64,000 nucleotides of DNA, from assembly GCF_026547205.1 (NCBI RefSeq), contig NZ_CP106877.1:124001-188000 (forward strand), written 5' to 3'. Under the pieces are notes generated by a model, which saw only the letters and a program-made list of their open reading frames with translations, was not told where the DNA came from and searched no databases. The stretch's first letter is position 1, and each line of letters starts with the position of its first letter. The position numbers and the translations under genes were made by a program. The DNA comes from Fervidibacillus halotolerans. GTDB taxonomy: Bacteria; Bacillota; Bacilli; Bacillales; Caldibacillaceae. This document shows, one piece after another, positions 42,680 through 51,870 of this stretch.

Positions 42680-43627
42680 TTGAAAAAGATTAAAATCATA
42701 CTTGGGGCGATTTTTGCCATTTTGTTTGTCGGTTTATTGTTTGGAGGAAACTATTTTTATGGGGAAGCGGTGAAGCGAGGAGTGGATGTGGAGCTACATA
42801 GAGAGGCTACCTCGGTGAACGCTGATGCATCTCCAGAAGATCATGCGATATTGGAAGAAGCAAAAAATTGGTTTAATAACCGGGATAAGGAAATATTAAC
42901 GATCACTTCTTACGATGGGTTAAAACTGAAAGCCCAGTTTATAAAAAATGAGGCTGAAAACAAGAAAGTGGTCCTTTTAGCCCACGGGTACCGAAATGTG
43001 GGAAATGATATGGGAAAATACGCAAAAATGTACTATGATGAAGGTTTTGATATATTAATTCCTGACCATCGTGGACATGGAGAAAGCGAAGGGGATTATA
43101 TTGGTTACGGCTGGCATGATCGATTCGATTTTTTACGTTGGATCGATGAAATGATTAAAAGAGGAACGGAATCGGTTATTCTACATGGAAATTCGATGGG
43201 TGCTGCATTAGTTTTAATGACAAGTGGTGAAGAATTGCCAGATGAAGTAAAAGGAATTATTGCAGATAGTTCTTATACGACCGTAAAAGAAGAATTGAAA
43301 CATCAGTTAAAACATTTATACGGTCTTCCATCCTTTCCAATTTTAGATGTGACAAGTATGATTACAAAAATTCGAGCTGGGTATTTCTTTGGAGAAGGAT
43401 CCGCCATTGACCAGGTGAAGAAAAATACCCGTCCGCTACTACTCATTCATGGTGATGCAGACGACCTAGTGCCGACGTGGATGGGAGAGGCTTTATATGA
43501 AGCTGCTGGTGGAGAAAAGGAATTATGGATGCCGGAAAATGTCGGTCATACGAAGGCCTTCGATGTATATACGAAAGAATTTATCGAACGAGTGATGGAT
43601 TTCGTCAACCGGGTGATTGAAAATTAA
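42680..43627 (+). CDS. Membrane-anchored alpha/beta hydrolase
   Basis: A 315-residue alpha/beta hydrolase with an N-terminal membrane segment (IIILGAIFAILFVGLLFGG type), so the catalytic domain faces outward. The nucleophile elbow is GNSMG, the acid is in HGDADDLVP and the histidine in NVGHTKAF. The oxyanion region is LLAHGYRNVG, followed by PDHRGHGESEG. It resembles the B. subtilis YqkD/YfhR-type hydrolases of unknown substrate. I chose the TTG at 42680, a few bases after GGGGAGAG; an upstream ATG at 42638 has no site. Confidence 0.88.
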   Translation: MKKIKIILGAIFAILFVGLLFGGNYFYGEAVKRGVDVELHREATSVNADASPEDHAILEEAKNWFNNRDKEILTITSYDGLKLKAQFIKNEAENKKVVLLAHGYRNVGNDMGKYAKMYYDEGFDILIPDHRGHGESEGDYIGYGWHDRFDFLRWIDEMIKRGTESVILHGNSMGAALVLMTSGEELPDEVKGIIADSSYTTVKEELKHQLKHLYGLPSFPILDVTSMITKIRAGYFFGEGSAIDQVKKNTRPLLLIHGDADDLVPTWMGEALYEAAGGEKELWMPENVGHTKAFDVYTKEFIERVMDFVNRVIEN

Positions 43628-43824
43628 GAAATAGAAAGCTTAATCTGTCCCATTGGATATTTTTTTGGAAAAAGATAATCGTAATAGTGTTTCAAGGATC
43701 ATGATTTTTAAGTAAAAACAACATACATCCACACCTTCCCGAATGTTTCCTTTCACATAATCACACCTGATGTAATCGCCCATATTATATAGAAAGTTCA
43801 TTCGAGGAGGAGTGGAGGATACAC

Positions 43825-44544
43825 TTGTACAAAATAAATAGTTGGCCCGTTCCGAAAATCGTTGCCTTTTCAACGGGTGATGTTACTGGAGATGGGATTT
43901 GTGATTACGTGTATGTAACAGGTGTTAAAACGACTGAAAGTCCATTTTTACAAAAGATTATGCTGATCGTTCAAAATGGAAAAACCGGAATGCTTACCCC
44001 CGTGTCACTAAAAAATGATGCCGGATACAATCCGTCTTTGTTTTTAGGGGATTTTACTGGAAATGGTGTTCAAGATATTTTGATCGGTATTGCCACAGGA
44101 GGAAGCGGAGGAATCATGAACTACTATTTGTATTCCTTCCTTGGGAACTACCCGCAGTTACTTTTTGACGATGATTCATACAATGATGTTTCACAATTTG
44201 AGGTGAATTATTTAGACGATTATAAAGTTAAAGTTTTTAGTAAATGGAATGAAGAAACGTATTTGATCGACTTAACATTACGGGATGAAAGTTATTTAAA
44301 TGAAATCTATGATTCGAACGGAAATTTGAAACAACCTATTCAAGGTTTTGTCAATCCGTTAAGCGGGTTGTATCCAGTGGATTTTGATTCGAATCGCGTA
44401 TATGAACTATTGGCATATCAAAAAATTGCAGGAAGATACAATGCGGACACAATCGGTTTCGTATTGAATACATTAGGATGGAACGGCAAAAGATTTACAT
44501 TGGAAAATCAATTTGTCGCAATTATCGGATCGAAGGATGAATGA
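43825..44544 (+). CDS. VCBS/FG-GAP-like repeat protein, possibly spore-associated
   Basis: A 239-residue protein with two or more FG-GAP-like calcium-loop repeats: STGDVTGDGICDYVYVTG and LFLGDFTGNGVQDILIGIAT. It has no signal peptide. Related Bacillus proteins of this size are annotated as VCBS-repeat or spore coat-related proteins, but no role is established. The TTG start has a GGAGG site about 6 bases upstream. A terminator follows at 44588. Confidence 0.75.
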   Translation: MYKINSWPVPKIVAFSTGDVTGDGICDYVYVTGVKTTESPFLQKIMLIVQNGKTGMLTPVSLKNDAGYNPSLFLGDFTGNGVQDILIGIATGGSGGIMNYYLYSFLGNYPQLLFDDDSYNDVSQFEVNYLDDYKVKVFSKWNEETYLIDLTLRDESYLNEIYDSNGNLKQPIQGFVNPLSGLYPVDFDSNRVYELLAYQKIAGRYNADTIGFVLNTLGWNGKRFTLENQFVAIIGSKDE

Positions 44545-44587
44545 TCTTTTTACTATGGAAGTAATCATCCCGTTGATACGGTTAGGA

Positions 44588-44632
44588 AGGCTTTTGTTTC
44601 ATTTTCGAAACGAAAGCTTTTTCTTTTTGTAA
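44588..44632 (+). terminator. Terminator of the VCBS-like gene
   Basis: Stem AAGGCTTTTGTTTC / GAAACGAAAGCTTT with a 6-base loop, followed by TTTCTTTTT. The remaining 240 bases to the ger locus hold no gene. Confidence 0.8.
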
Positions 44633-44871
44633 AAACATAACAGGGATCTGTGTCCTTTTTTTAAATCGATAGATAAAAAGAATATGAAAAGATTTCTGCA
44701 TCCAATTAAAAATTCAACACGGGAACAGTCAGTAGAATCAAAAGGAAGATTATGTTTTGATTTTCCTCAAAACAGCATGTGAAAAAACCATTCAAATTCA
44801 CCCTTTGCATATTTCTAAAGGGATTAGGAAATAGCTAAATTATAGCATCATGGATATGAGGAGGGAACAAA

Positions 44872-46464
44872 ATGCGCCGAATAAAAAGGAAGAGAAAACA
44901 AAAGCAATCCGTTTCTAGTAATCGAAATGCACATCCGTCAACTAATCAAGAAACGGGAAGGAATCGGTTACTGTTAAGTCCCTCCATAAAGGACAATATC
45001 GAACAGATCCAAAGAAGTATTGGACCTAGTTCGGATGTTACCATTCGGCAATTTTGTTCGCAAAAAGGTGGCGACGCAGATATTGCCATTATTTTTATAG
45101 ATGGAATGGTGAACGAAAACATAATAAGTGACTTTATTATTACACCGATTATGGGGAAAGTAGAACTTCTTAGACACTCCTTATCACCACTTTTCGATTT
45201 GGAACAAAAGATTTTACAGGTGGGAAATGTAAAAAGGATATCGGAATTTGAATCCTTGTATACATCCATTCTTTCTGGAGATACGGTCATCTTACTAGAT
45301 AAGATAACGGAAGGAATTGTCATCGATACGAAATCATGGGAAGGAAGAGGTGTTACAGAAGCTCAAGCACAAACGGTCATCCGTGGACCCCATGAGGGAT
45401 TTACGGAGGCACTACGAGTGAATACGTCCCTTATTCGGCGAAGGATTAAAGATAAAAACCTATGTATAGAAACGAAGCAAATCGGGACGCGAACGAAAAC
45501 GGAAGTAGCAATTATATATATAAAGGATATTGCAGATGAAAAAATAGTGCAGGAAGTGCGAAATCGTTTAGAACATATTCAATTGGACGGTATATTGGAT
45601 AGTGGGAATATTGAAGAATTGATACAAGATAATACCTTTACTCCCTTTCCAACGATTCAAAATTCCGAAAGGCCTGATTCTACCTCTGCCGGTATACTTG
45701 AAGGAAGAGTGGCGATTATTGTAGATGGATCTCCTTACGCCTTACTTGTTCCTGCACTATTTATCCAATTCCTTCAGTCACCTGAAGACTATTATCAGCG
45801 TCTCGGTTACGGATTTATTCGATTTCTTCGATACGTTTCCGTTTTTATTTCTTTATTAGCTCCTTCCCTATATATTGCTATTACGACTTTTCATCAGGAA
45901 ATGTTAAAAACGACCTTGTTAATTAGTATTGCTGCACAGAGGGAAGGAATTCCATTTCCTGCCTTTGTTGAAGCACTAATTATGGAAATCACTTTTGAAT
46001 TGTTACGGGAAGCTGGTATTCGAATGCCCCGTGCAATCGGTCCAGCCATTTCCATTGTTGGGGCACTCGTTTTAGGAGAAGCTGCCGTTGGTGCAAGCCT
46101 CGTGTCACCAGCTATGGTGATTGTTGTATCCATAACGGCTATTGCTGGATTCACCTTTCCAACGTTTTCCATAGGGATTCCCTTTCGTATTTTACGATTT
46201 GGCCTGATGGTACTTGCTGCTACATTTGGCCTATTCGGCATCATTGTTGGGCTTATTGCTGTGATTCTCCATTTATGTAGTCTTCAGTCCTTTGGTGTTC
46301 CATACATGTATCCATTTGCACCGCTGGAAATGAACGATCAAAAGGATGCAGTTATTCGTTTCCCTAAATGGATGATGAAAAGCAGACCAAAACCATTTAC
46401 GAAATGGAACCAAGTTCGAATGGGTAATTCCTATGCTTTGAATAACAGAAAGAATAAGAGGTGA
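44872..46464 (+). CDS. Spore germination receptor subunit A (GerA/GerKA family)
   Basis: A 530-residue germinant receptor A subunit. A soluble N-terminal domain (SSDVTIRQFCSQKGGDADIAIIFIDGM, DTVILLDKITEGIVIDTKSWEGRGVTEAQAQTVIRGPHEGFTEALRVN) precedes five or so membrane helices (AREGIPFPAFVEALIMEITFEL, GPAISIVGALVLGEAAVGASLVSPAMVIVV). With B and C subunits it forms the inner spore-membrane receptor for nutrients. It overlaps the C subunit gene by 4 bases. Expression is expected in the forespore under SigG, but I could not fix a convincing SigG promoter. Confidence 0.95.
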   Translation: MRRIKRKRKQKQSVSSNRNAHPSTNQETGRNRLLLSPSIKDNIEQIQRSIGPSSDVTIRQFCSQKGGDADIAIIFIDGMVNENIISDFIITPIMGKVELLRHSLSPLFDLEQKILQVGNVKRISEFESLYTSILSGDTVILLDKITEGIVIDTKSWEGRGVTEAQAQTVIRGPHEGFTEALRVNTSLIRRRIKDKNLCIETKQIGTRTKTEVAIIYIKDIADEKIVQEVRNRLEHIQLDGILDSGNIEELIQDNTFTPFPTIQNSERPDSTSAGILEGRVAIIVDGSPYALLVPALFIQFLQSPEDYYQRLGYGFIRFLRYVSVFISLLAPSLYIAITTFHQEMLKTTLLISIAAQREGIPFPAFVEALIMEITFELLREAGIRMPRAIGPAISIVGALVLGEAAVGASLVSPAMVIVVSITAIAGFTFPTFSIGIPFRILRFGLMVLAATFGLFGIIVGLIAVILHLCSLQSFGVPYMYPFAPLEMNDQKDAVIRFPKWMMKSRPKPFTKWNQVRMGNSYALNNRKNKR

Positions 46465-47708
46465 TCCGATTGTGTTTTCGATTCAAAATAAGCATTCTCT
46501 TTCTCCTTGTTATCACGGTTTTAACCGGTTGTTGGAGTCGAAGGGAATTAAATGATTTGGCAATCGTCGTTGCAATCGGTATTGATCAAGCAGAAAATGG
46601 ACAATATCTTGTTTCTGCACAAGTTGTTAATCCTGCTGAAATCGCCTCACAAAGTGGCAGTGGCGCAGGAACGATTAACTATTCACCGATTACAACTTAT
46701 CAAGCAAAGGCAGATACAATCGTTGAAGCATTGCGTAAAATAACGACGGTCAGTCCCCGGAAAATATATGTTTCTCATATACGTATGCTCGTTATTGGAG
46801 AAGAAGTCGCAAAAAATGGAATAGCAAATGTATTGGATTTTTTTTCTCGGGACCATGAATTTCGAACAGACTTTTTCATTACCGTAACAAAGGATACAAC
46901 TGCTGAAAAAGTATTAAGTGTTTATACAGAGTTAGAAAAAATACCTGCAAATAAACTATTTAATTCTTTAGAAATGTCGGAACGGTATTGGGCACCGACC
47001 CGAGGAGTTTTTCTAGATGAATTACTTAGCGATTTAATCCTTGAGGGGAAAGAACCTGTATTAACCGCGATTACAATTACAGGAGATTATGAAACAGGGG
47101 AAGAAGAAACAAATGTTCAAGAAATCATTCAAGATGCCCAATTGAAATATGAGAATATCGGTGTATTTAAAAAAGACAAACTCGTTGGATGGTTGAATAC
47201 TGAAGAAAGCAAAGGATTCAATTATATAACTGGTACAGTAAACAATACGGTAGGACACATGTCTTGTCCGGACGGGGGAAAATTTTCAAAGGAACAGATT
47301 GTTGCTAAATCGAAAATAACTCCAAAAATCGTAAATGGGAAACCGGAAATATTCGTTCATATTTGGACAGAATCGAATATAGCAGAAGTGAATTGCCAAA
47401 TTGATTTATCAAAGATGGAGACGATAAAGCAACTGGAAAAACTAGCAAGTGGGGAAATTGAAAAACATGCCAATTTAGCCATTGAAAAAGCACAAAAGGA
47501 ATTTCAATCGGATATTTTTGGGTTCGGAGATCTTATTTATCGAAAAAATCCAAAAACTTGGAAAAAATTAAAAGACCATTGGGACGAAGCATTTTCAGCC
47601 ATGCCAGTTCATGTAAAAGTAGATGTTCACATCCGACGCTTCGGTACGATTGAAAATTCATTTTTGGAGGAATTGAATTCAACAAGTGAGGAAAAAGAGA
47701 GTGAGTAA
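46461..47708 (+). CDS. Spore germination receptor subunit C, lipoprotein (GerC/GerKC family)
   Basis: A 415-residue lipoprotein with signal peptide and lipobox LTGCW, followed by the family start SRRELNDLAIVVAIGIDQAE. Other landmarks are TTVSPRKIYVSHIRMLVIGE and the C-terminal DIFGFGDLIYRKNPKTWKKL. In GerA-type receptors this subunit sits on the outer face of the spore inner membrane. It overlaps the A gene by 4 bases and is followed 8 bases later by a D-type gene. Confidence 0.95.
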   Translation: MIRLCFRFKISILFLLVITVLTGCWSRRELNDLAIVVAIGIDQAENGQYLVSAQVVNPAEIASQSGSGAGTINYSPITTYQAKADTIVEALRKITTVSPRKIYVSHIRMLVIGEEVAKNGIANVLDFFSRDHEFRTDFFITVTKDTTAEKVLSVYTELEKIPANKLFNSLEMSERYWAPTRGVFLDELLSDLILEGKEPVLTAITITGDYETGEEETNVQEIIQDAQLKYENIGVFKKDKLVGWLNTEESKGFNYITGTVNNTVGHMSCPDGGKFSKEQIVAKSKITPKIVNGKPEIFVHIWTESNIAEVNCQIDLSKMETIKQLEKLASGEIEKHANLAIEKAQKEFQSDIFGFGDLIYRKNPKTWKKLKDHWDEAFSAMPVHVKVDVHIRRFGTIENSFLEELNSTSEEKESE

Positions 47709-47716
47709 GGGGGAGT

Positions 47717-47953
47717 ATGATGTGGGCAATATTTGGAATTCTGATTGTTACAGCACTGATTATTTGGATTGAAGTGCCTAGCCTTTTAAAAAATCATGAG
47801 CGGAAGGAACTGATCGGTTTTTCCATAATCCTTCTCCTAGCTTTCGGATTAAGTGTTTTGGAGAAATCATCCGTTCCATTACCGAATCCGTTAGATGTTA
47901 TTGTATATATTTATCGGCCCATTAGCGATTGGGTCTTTGGAATGTTGAAATAA
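47717..47953 (+). CDS. Germination receptor D-type subunit (small two-TM protein)
   Basis: A 78-residue protein with two hydrophobic segments (MWAIFGILIVTALIIWIEVP and LIGFSIILLLAFGLSVLE) and the tail PLPNPLDVIVYIYRPISDWVFGML. Small two-helix D subunits are known to accompany some ger operons and to modulate receptor output. The position directly after the C gene, with GGGGGAG spacing, supports this. Confidence 0.8.
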   Translation: MMWAIFGILIVTALIIWIEVPSLLKNHERKELIGFSIILLLAFGLSVLEKSSVPLPNPLDVIVYIYRPISDWVFGMLK

Positions 47954-47959
47954 ATAAAA

Positions 47960-48010
47960 GGATCGCCCATTTTCAATCGGTTTTTCAGTAAATGGGCGGT
48001 CCATTTTTTT
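47960..48010 (+). terminator. Terminator of the germination A-C-D operon
   Basis: Stem GGATCGCCCATTT / AAATGGGCGGTCC with TTTTTTT tail, between the convergent ger genes. Confidence 0.9.
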
Positions 48011-48068
48011 CTTAGCTAATTAGAAAGTTGTAAAGAAAATAGGGATAAATTACCGTTTTCAATGGATT

Positions 48069-49175
48069 TTATGATGATGGAGATTTGTTATTTGGTTGGC
48101 GTTTTTTCCATTTTATCATAATTAATAACAATACGGGTAGGAGAAATCCAAAGGTAGCTGAATAAAAGAACCAAATTCGAGAAATAAAATAATAGGTGTA
48201 AGAGATATTTGGATAAATAATAAAAGCGAGAACAATAATTATCATGCCTAAAGGAAAGAGAAGAAATTCGTATCGTTTAAATTGGAATAGCTGTTTCAAG
48301 CTTTCAGCAGATGCATAATATAAAATGGAAAGTTTAACAAAGATTGTAATCATCCATATGATTGCGATTAATGCCTCAATTCGTTCAATAAATTTCCCAA
48401 TGCTTATTTTTTTCCCTAAAATATAACTCGGATAATTGTTTCGTTCGGTTAGATCCGCACCAAGTACTAAAATGGATATAATTGTAATCAATGAAATCAT
48501 TAATCCGCCGATAACAATTCCTGATAAAAAGGAGCGGTCCACTTGTTGATTCTTATTGGCTTTATTTAAAACCATTAAAAAAATTACGACCTCTAGAAAG
48601 GGAAAGCCAATATACGGTAAGGTGGCACGAATAATTGGTTTGATACCAACATCGAAAATGGGTTGAATATTTTCAAATCGTAATTGGGGCGTCAGAAATA
48701 GGACAAAAAAGAAATACATAAAAAAGAAAAAGAAGGATAGAATTTCAGCAGAGCGCCCGATGACATGTATACCGTAACGAACGCCTTGAATGACGGCTAA
48801 TAAAACTAATATATGAACATAAAGAATCGGTGTTTCTGGTAAAATTTCTGTAATGATAAATTCCCCTAAATTTCGTAGAACAAGGGAAGCTAGTAAAAAG
48901 GAAAATAGAAAGAACGTGAATCCGACGATTTTTCCAAGCCATTTTCCAAGTAAATGTTCAATGATTTCAATCATTGTGAGATTTGGAAAAACCTTGTACA
49001 GTTTTAAAATGATATAACCGATGAACAATCCAATCAATACACTAATAAGTGATGCGATCCATGCATCTTGTTTGGCTTCTTGTGCTAATGTTGCCGGGGT
49101 AAATAAAATGGAACTTCCTACTACATACAAAATGACAAGCATTCGTAGTTGTCTTTCGGTTAGTTTTGTATTCAC
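48069..49175 (-). CDS. Spore germination permease subunit B (GerB/GerKB family)
   Basis: A B subunit of about 368 residues from the APC superfamily with ten membrane helices. Signature parts are LTERQLRMLVILYVVGSSILFTP, NLTMIEIIEHLLGKWLGKIVGF, LRFENIQPIFDVGIKPIIRAT and IERIEALIAIIWMITIFVKLSI. It would bind the germinant. Unlike canonical gerABC operons it is encoded on the opposite strand and convergent to A, C and D. The GTG at 49175 has GAGGG 8 bases upstream; an ATG at 49190 is the alternative. Confidence 0.93.
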   Translation of the reverse strand: MNTKLTERQLRMLVILYVVGSSILFTPATLAQEAKQDAWIASLISVLIGLFIGYIILKLYKVFPNLTMIEIIEHLLGKWLGKIVGFTFFLFSFLLASLVLRNLGEFIITEILPETPILYVHILVLLAVIQGVRYGIHVIGRSAEILSFFFFFMYFFFVLFLTPQLRFENIQPIFDVGIKPIIRATLPYIGFPFLEVVIFLMVLNKANKNQQVDRSFLSGIVIGGLMISLITIISILVLGADLTERNNYPSYILGKKISIGKFIERIEALIAIIWMITIFVKLSILYYASAESLKQLFQFKRYEFLLFPLGMIIIVLAFIIYPNISYTYYFISRIWFFYSATFGFLLPVLLLIMIKWKKRQPNNKSPSS

Positions 49176-49190
49176 CTTTACAACCCTCAT

Positions 49191-49462
49191 TTTTCATATA
49201 TTTCCTACATCTTGTAGTTTAACCAGAAAAAGGGGTTTTATTACGGTAGGCATATGTTAATCATGAATAAATCGTATGTAGTTTAAAAAAACGAATTTCC
49301 GAGTGAAAAATGTTTATGGATTAAAAATTAGGAATTGGAAAGTTTGATGAGGAAAAAATAAATAGTTGTTATGATGGAAAATGAACCGGTTCGATAAAAA
49401 GAATCAATTTCTCCTGGAAGATTTTGAGGGATAGATGCCATCTGTATATAAAAGAGTGAATC
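49191..49462. other. Intergenic upstream of the B subunit gene
   Basis: No gene is seen. This stretch should hold the promoter of the minus-strand germination permease gene. Confidence 0.4.
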
Positions 49463-49507
49463 GATGATACGCGATTCCTTCCTTTTGTTTTCCGATCGCG
49501 TATCATC
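49463..49507 (-). terminator. 13-bp perfect inverted repeat after the PF09818 ATPase gene
   Basis: GATGATACGCGAT (49463-49475) and ATCGCGTATCATC (49495-49507) around a pyrimidine-rich 19-base loop. It lies 30 bases beyond the minus-strand stop at 49538. The tail has only a weak T run, so it is a terminator or 3' stabiliser. Confidence 0.6.
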
Positions 49508-49537
49508 TTGATCCATTTCATATTTTCATACGAATCG

Positions 49538-51247
49538 TCATTTCACCTGTAGTGTCCTCAATCGATTGATGGCTGCGGCAAGTTCATATTTTCGAGGCAG
49601 AGCAAAATCGCCAGGATGTTGCCCTCGGTAAGGAGAAATAATATCAAGCCCTTCCCTTTCGATTCGTTCATAGAGTCGATCAATCCCATCTTTCAAACTG
49701 AAACTATTGTGAAAATAGTTGCGGAATAATTGTCGAATCATTTCTGCAATCGCCCGTGTTTGGCTCGGATCTGTCAATTGTTCCACTGCAGAAAGATCGA
49801 TTTCCGAACGCCCGATTAAAATGGTTGATCGACCTTTAACAGATAATTTTTCCTTTCCTCGAATCGCTGACTCATAGCTAGTAGGGAGGGGATATCGGGT
49901 GATGGAACTGGAAAATTCCCCTTTTCCTTCCTTTTGTCTCCGATTGTTCAGTTCTTTCGCAATTTTATGTGCTTCTTCCGTTACATCCTTTGGTTGATAT
50001 TCATCCATCATAATTACCCGGTCAGCTACATCAAAATAATCCCCTGAACCGCCTAATACGATGATCGAAGAAACTCCATGAATTTCATACAGATCCCGAA
50101 CCCGATCGATAAAAGGAGTAATCGGTTCCTTGTCTTTATGAACTAACTGTTGCATTCGTGCATCCCGGACGAGAAAATTTGTTGCACTTGTATCTTCGTC
50201 AATTAACAAGCAGCGGGAACCGATTTCGAGGGCTTCCACAATATTTGCCGCTTCAGATGTACTTCCACTTGCTCCATCTGTTGAAAATCGGTTTGTATCC
50301 TTCCCAAATGGGAGATGGGATATAAACGGGGAAATATTGACCTTTTCTACCCTTCTTCCATCTTCAGCACGGATTTTACAGGCCGTTTCCTCTGTAATCA
50401 CGTACTCCCTTCCGTCCCCTGGAAGATGATTATAAATCCCTCGTTCAATGGCTTTTAGTAACGTGCTTTTTCCATGATAACCTCCGCCGACAATTAATGT
50501 GACACCTTCTGGGATCACCATTCCAGAAATGGTCGTTCCATCCGGAAGAGAGATGGATCGTTCTAAGGAAGGAGGCGATTGAAAGGGAACGGCTTTGTTT
50601 CGATGTAGCGGACGATTGCTGACACCACTTTCCCTTGGGAGGATGGAGCCGTTTGCTACAAACGCAATACATTTTTCCCGTTTTAGATATCCCCGGATTG
50701 CCTGTTGTCGGTCGGCGGTTACGATATGTTCCTCTAGTTTTTTCCATTGGATCTGATGAATCACTTTTAAAAGAATTTCCGGAACTTCCTCACACAAGAT
50801 CATTTCCGCATGTTTCCCGAGGATACGCCGACCAGCTGCAGGTAAGCCGATCGATAGTCGTACTTCCACTTCGTTCCTTTTGGCGATGACTGCTGTTCTC
50901 ATCATCATCTCTTGTCCGGGTTCATCAATGGCAATTAATCCACTTTTTCCAGTACCCATTCGACCTCGCATACTCGTTTGACGATTTCGAATCGCCTCTC
51001 CTAATTTTCGGGCAAGAAAGTCTTCTAATGCGATCTTTCTCCAACGTTTGTCGAGCCATTCGTTTTTCAACGGTTTTTTTAATGGCTGGACGACGAATCG
51101 AATTCTAGAAGGAGAGGCAAACGGATCCCCTTGAACATAATCGATATGTAGACGAAATCCATTTCCTTTGTAAGTGCCTTGAATTTCTTTATATGCCTTA
51201 TAACCTTTACCATCGATTGCCTTTAATTTTCGCTTCAGTCGATCCAT
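49538..51247 (-). CDS. ABC-class ATPase of the PF09818 (ABC_ATPase) family
   Basis: A 569-residue soluble protein of the 'predicted ATPase of the ABC class' family. An N-terminal region (MDRLKRKLKAIDGKGYKAYK, RRWRKIALEDFLARKLGEAI) precedes Walker A GGGYHGKST at about 255, the family signature DGASGSTSEAANIVEALEIG, Walker B LLIDEDTSATNFLVRD and the switch region IVLGGSGDYFDVADRVI. There are no membrane segments, so it is not a transporter. Homologues occur from bacteria to trypanosomes, where one (MRB1590) binds RNA. An RNA-linked role here is inference. Start ATG 51247 follows GGATGAAG-type sequence. It is monocistronic. Confidence 0.9.
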   Translation of the reverse strand: MDRLKRKLKAIDGKGYKAYKEIQGTYKGNGFRLHIDYVQGDPFASPSRIRFVVQPLKKPLKNEWLDKRWRKIALEDFLARKLGEAIRNRQTSMRGRMGTGKSGLIAIDEPGQEMMMRTAVIAKRNEVEVRLSIGLPAAGRRILGKHAEMILCEEVPEILLKVIHQIQWKKLEEHIVTADRQQAIRGYLKREKCIAFVANGSILPRESGVSNRPLHRNKAVPFQSPPSLERSISLPDGTTISGMVIPEGVTLIVGGGYHGKSTLLKAIERGIYNHLPGDGREYVITEETACKIRAEDGRRVEKVNISPFISHLPFGKDTNRFSTDGASGSTSEAANIVEALEIGSRCLLIDEDTSATNFLVRDARMQQLVHKDKEPITPFIDRVRDLYEIHGVSSIIVLGGSGDYFDVADRVIMMDEYQPKDVTEEAHKIAKELNNRRQKEGKGEFSSSITRYPLPTSYESAIRGKEKLSVKGRSTILIGRSEIDLSAVEQLTDPSQTRAIAEMIRQLFRNYFHNSFSLKDGIDRLYERIEREGLDIISPYRGQHPGDFALPRKYELAAAINRLRTLQVK

Positions 51248-51870
51248 ACATCTTCATCCTTTCTCTGTTTCCCTTCGATTCAAGGATCCATTTTTATGTT
51301 TTGGTAAACTTTATGCTAACGGTCTCTGGGGAAAATTGAATTAGTACTATCCATTAGTAAAAATAATGGAATCATATGTTCATGTTAAACCATTAAGGAA
51401 AGGTATGATTTCATTCTAATACATTATTTTTCATTTGCTCATCATTAGTGTTTTTCCCGTTTCCTTTTCTTTTTCATTATACGGAGGTTTTAAATTAGAT
51501 GGAAGAAATAGCGACTGTTCATCTTTTGAAAAACAGAGAAACGAACGTTTATCATTTGTGAAAGGAAGTTTTTAACGGATTTATAAGAAGAAAAAGATGT
51601 ATGCATGCTCTATACAATTCCAACCGTTGATGCTATCATATTAAATGATTTAACTTGGTACTAAAAAGTTTTCTTTCTTTAAAAGTGCACATTATAAAAA
51701 TGGTGGTAAATCAGTGATAAACGTAAAGCAAATGAAATTTTTCGGAAATTAATATTTTACAGAAATTTATTATTCAATAAATCGATCAACGCTGATTCGC
51801 CCATTTCTGTCCCTGTTCTGTGATTTTCTGATAGAAATAAAAATACAAATCGATAAAGGTAGTGTGAAAG
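51248..51870. other. About 620 bases without a recognised gene
   Basis: AT-rich divergent region between the ATPase (minus) and the glycosyltransferase (plus). A 20-codon frame at about 51500 has no support. It should hold both promoters. Confidence 0.45.

Noticed and set aside
44785..44871. SigG promoter for the germination operon
   Set aside because: A TGCATA -35-like box is present, but no acceptable -10 at 17-18 bases.
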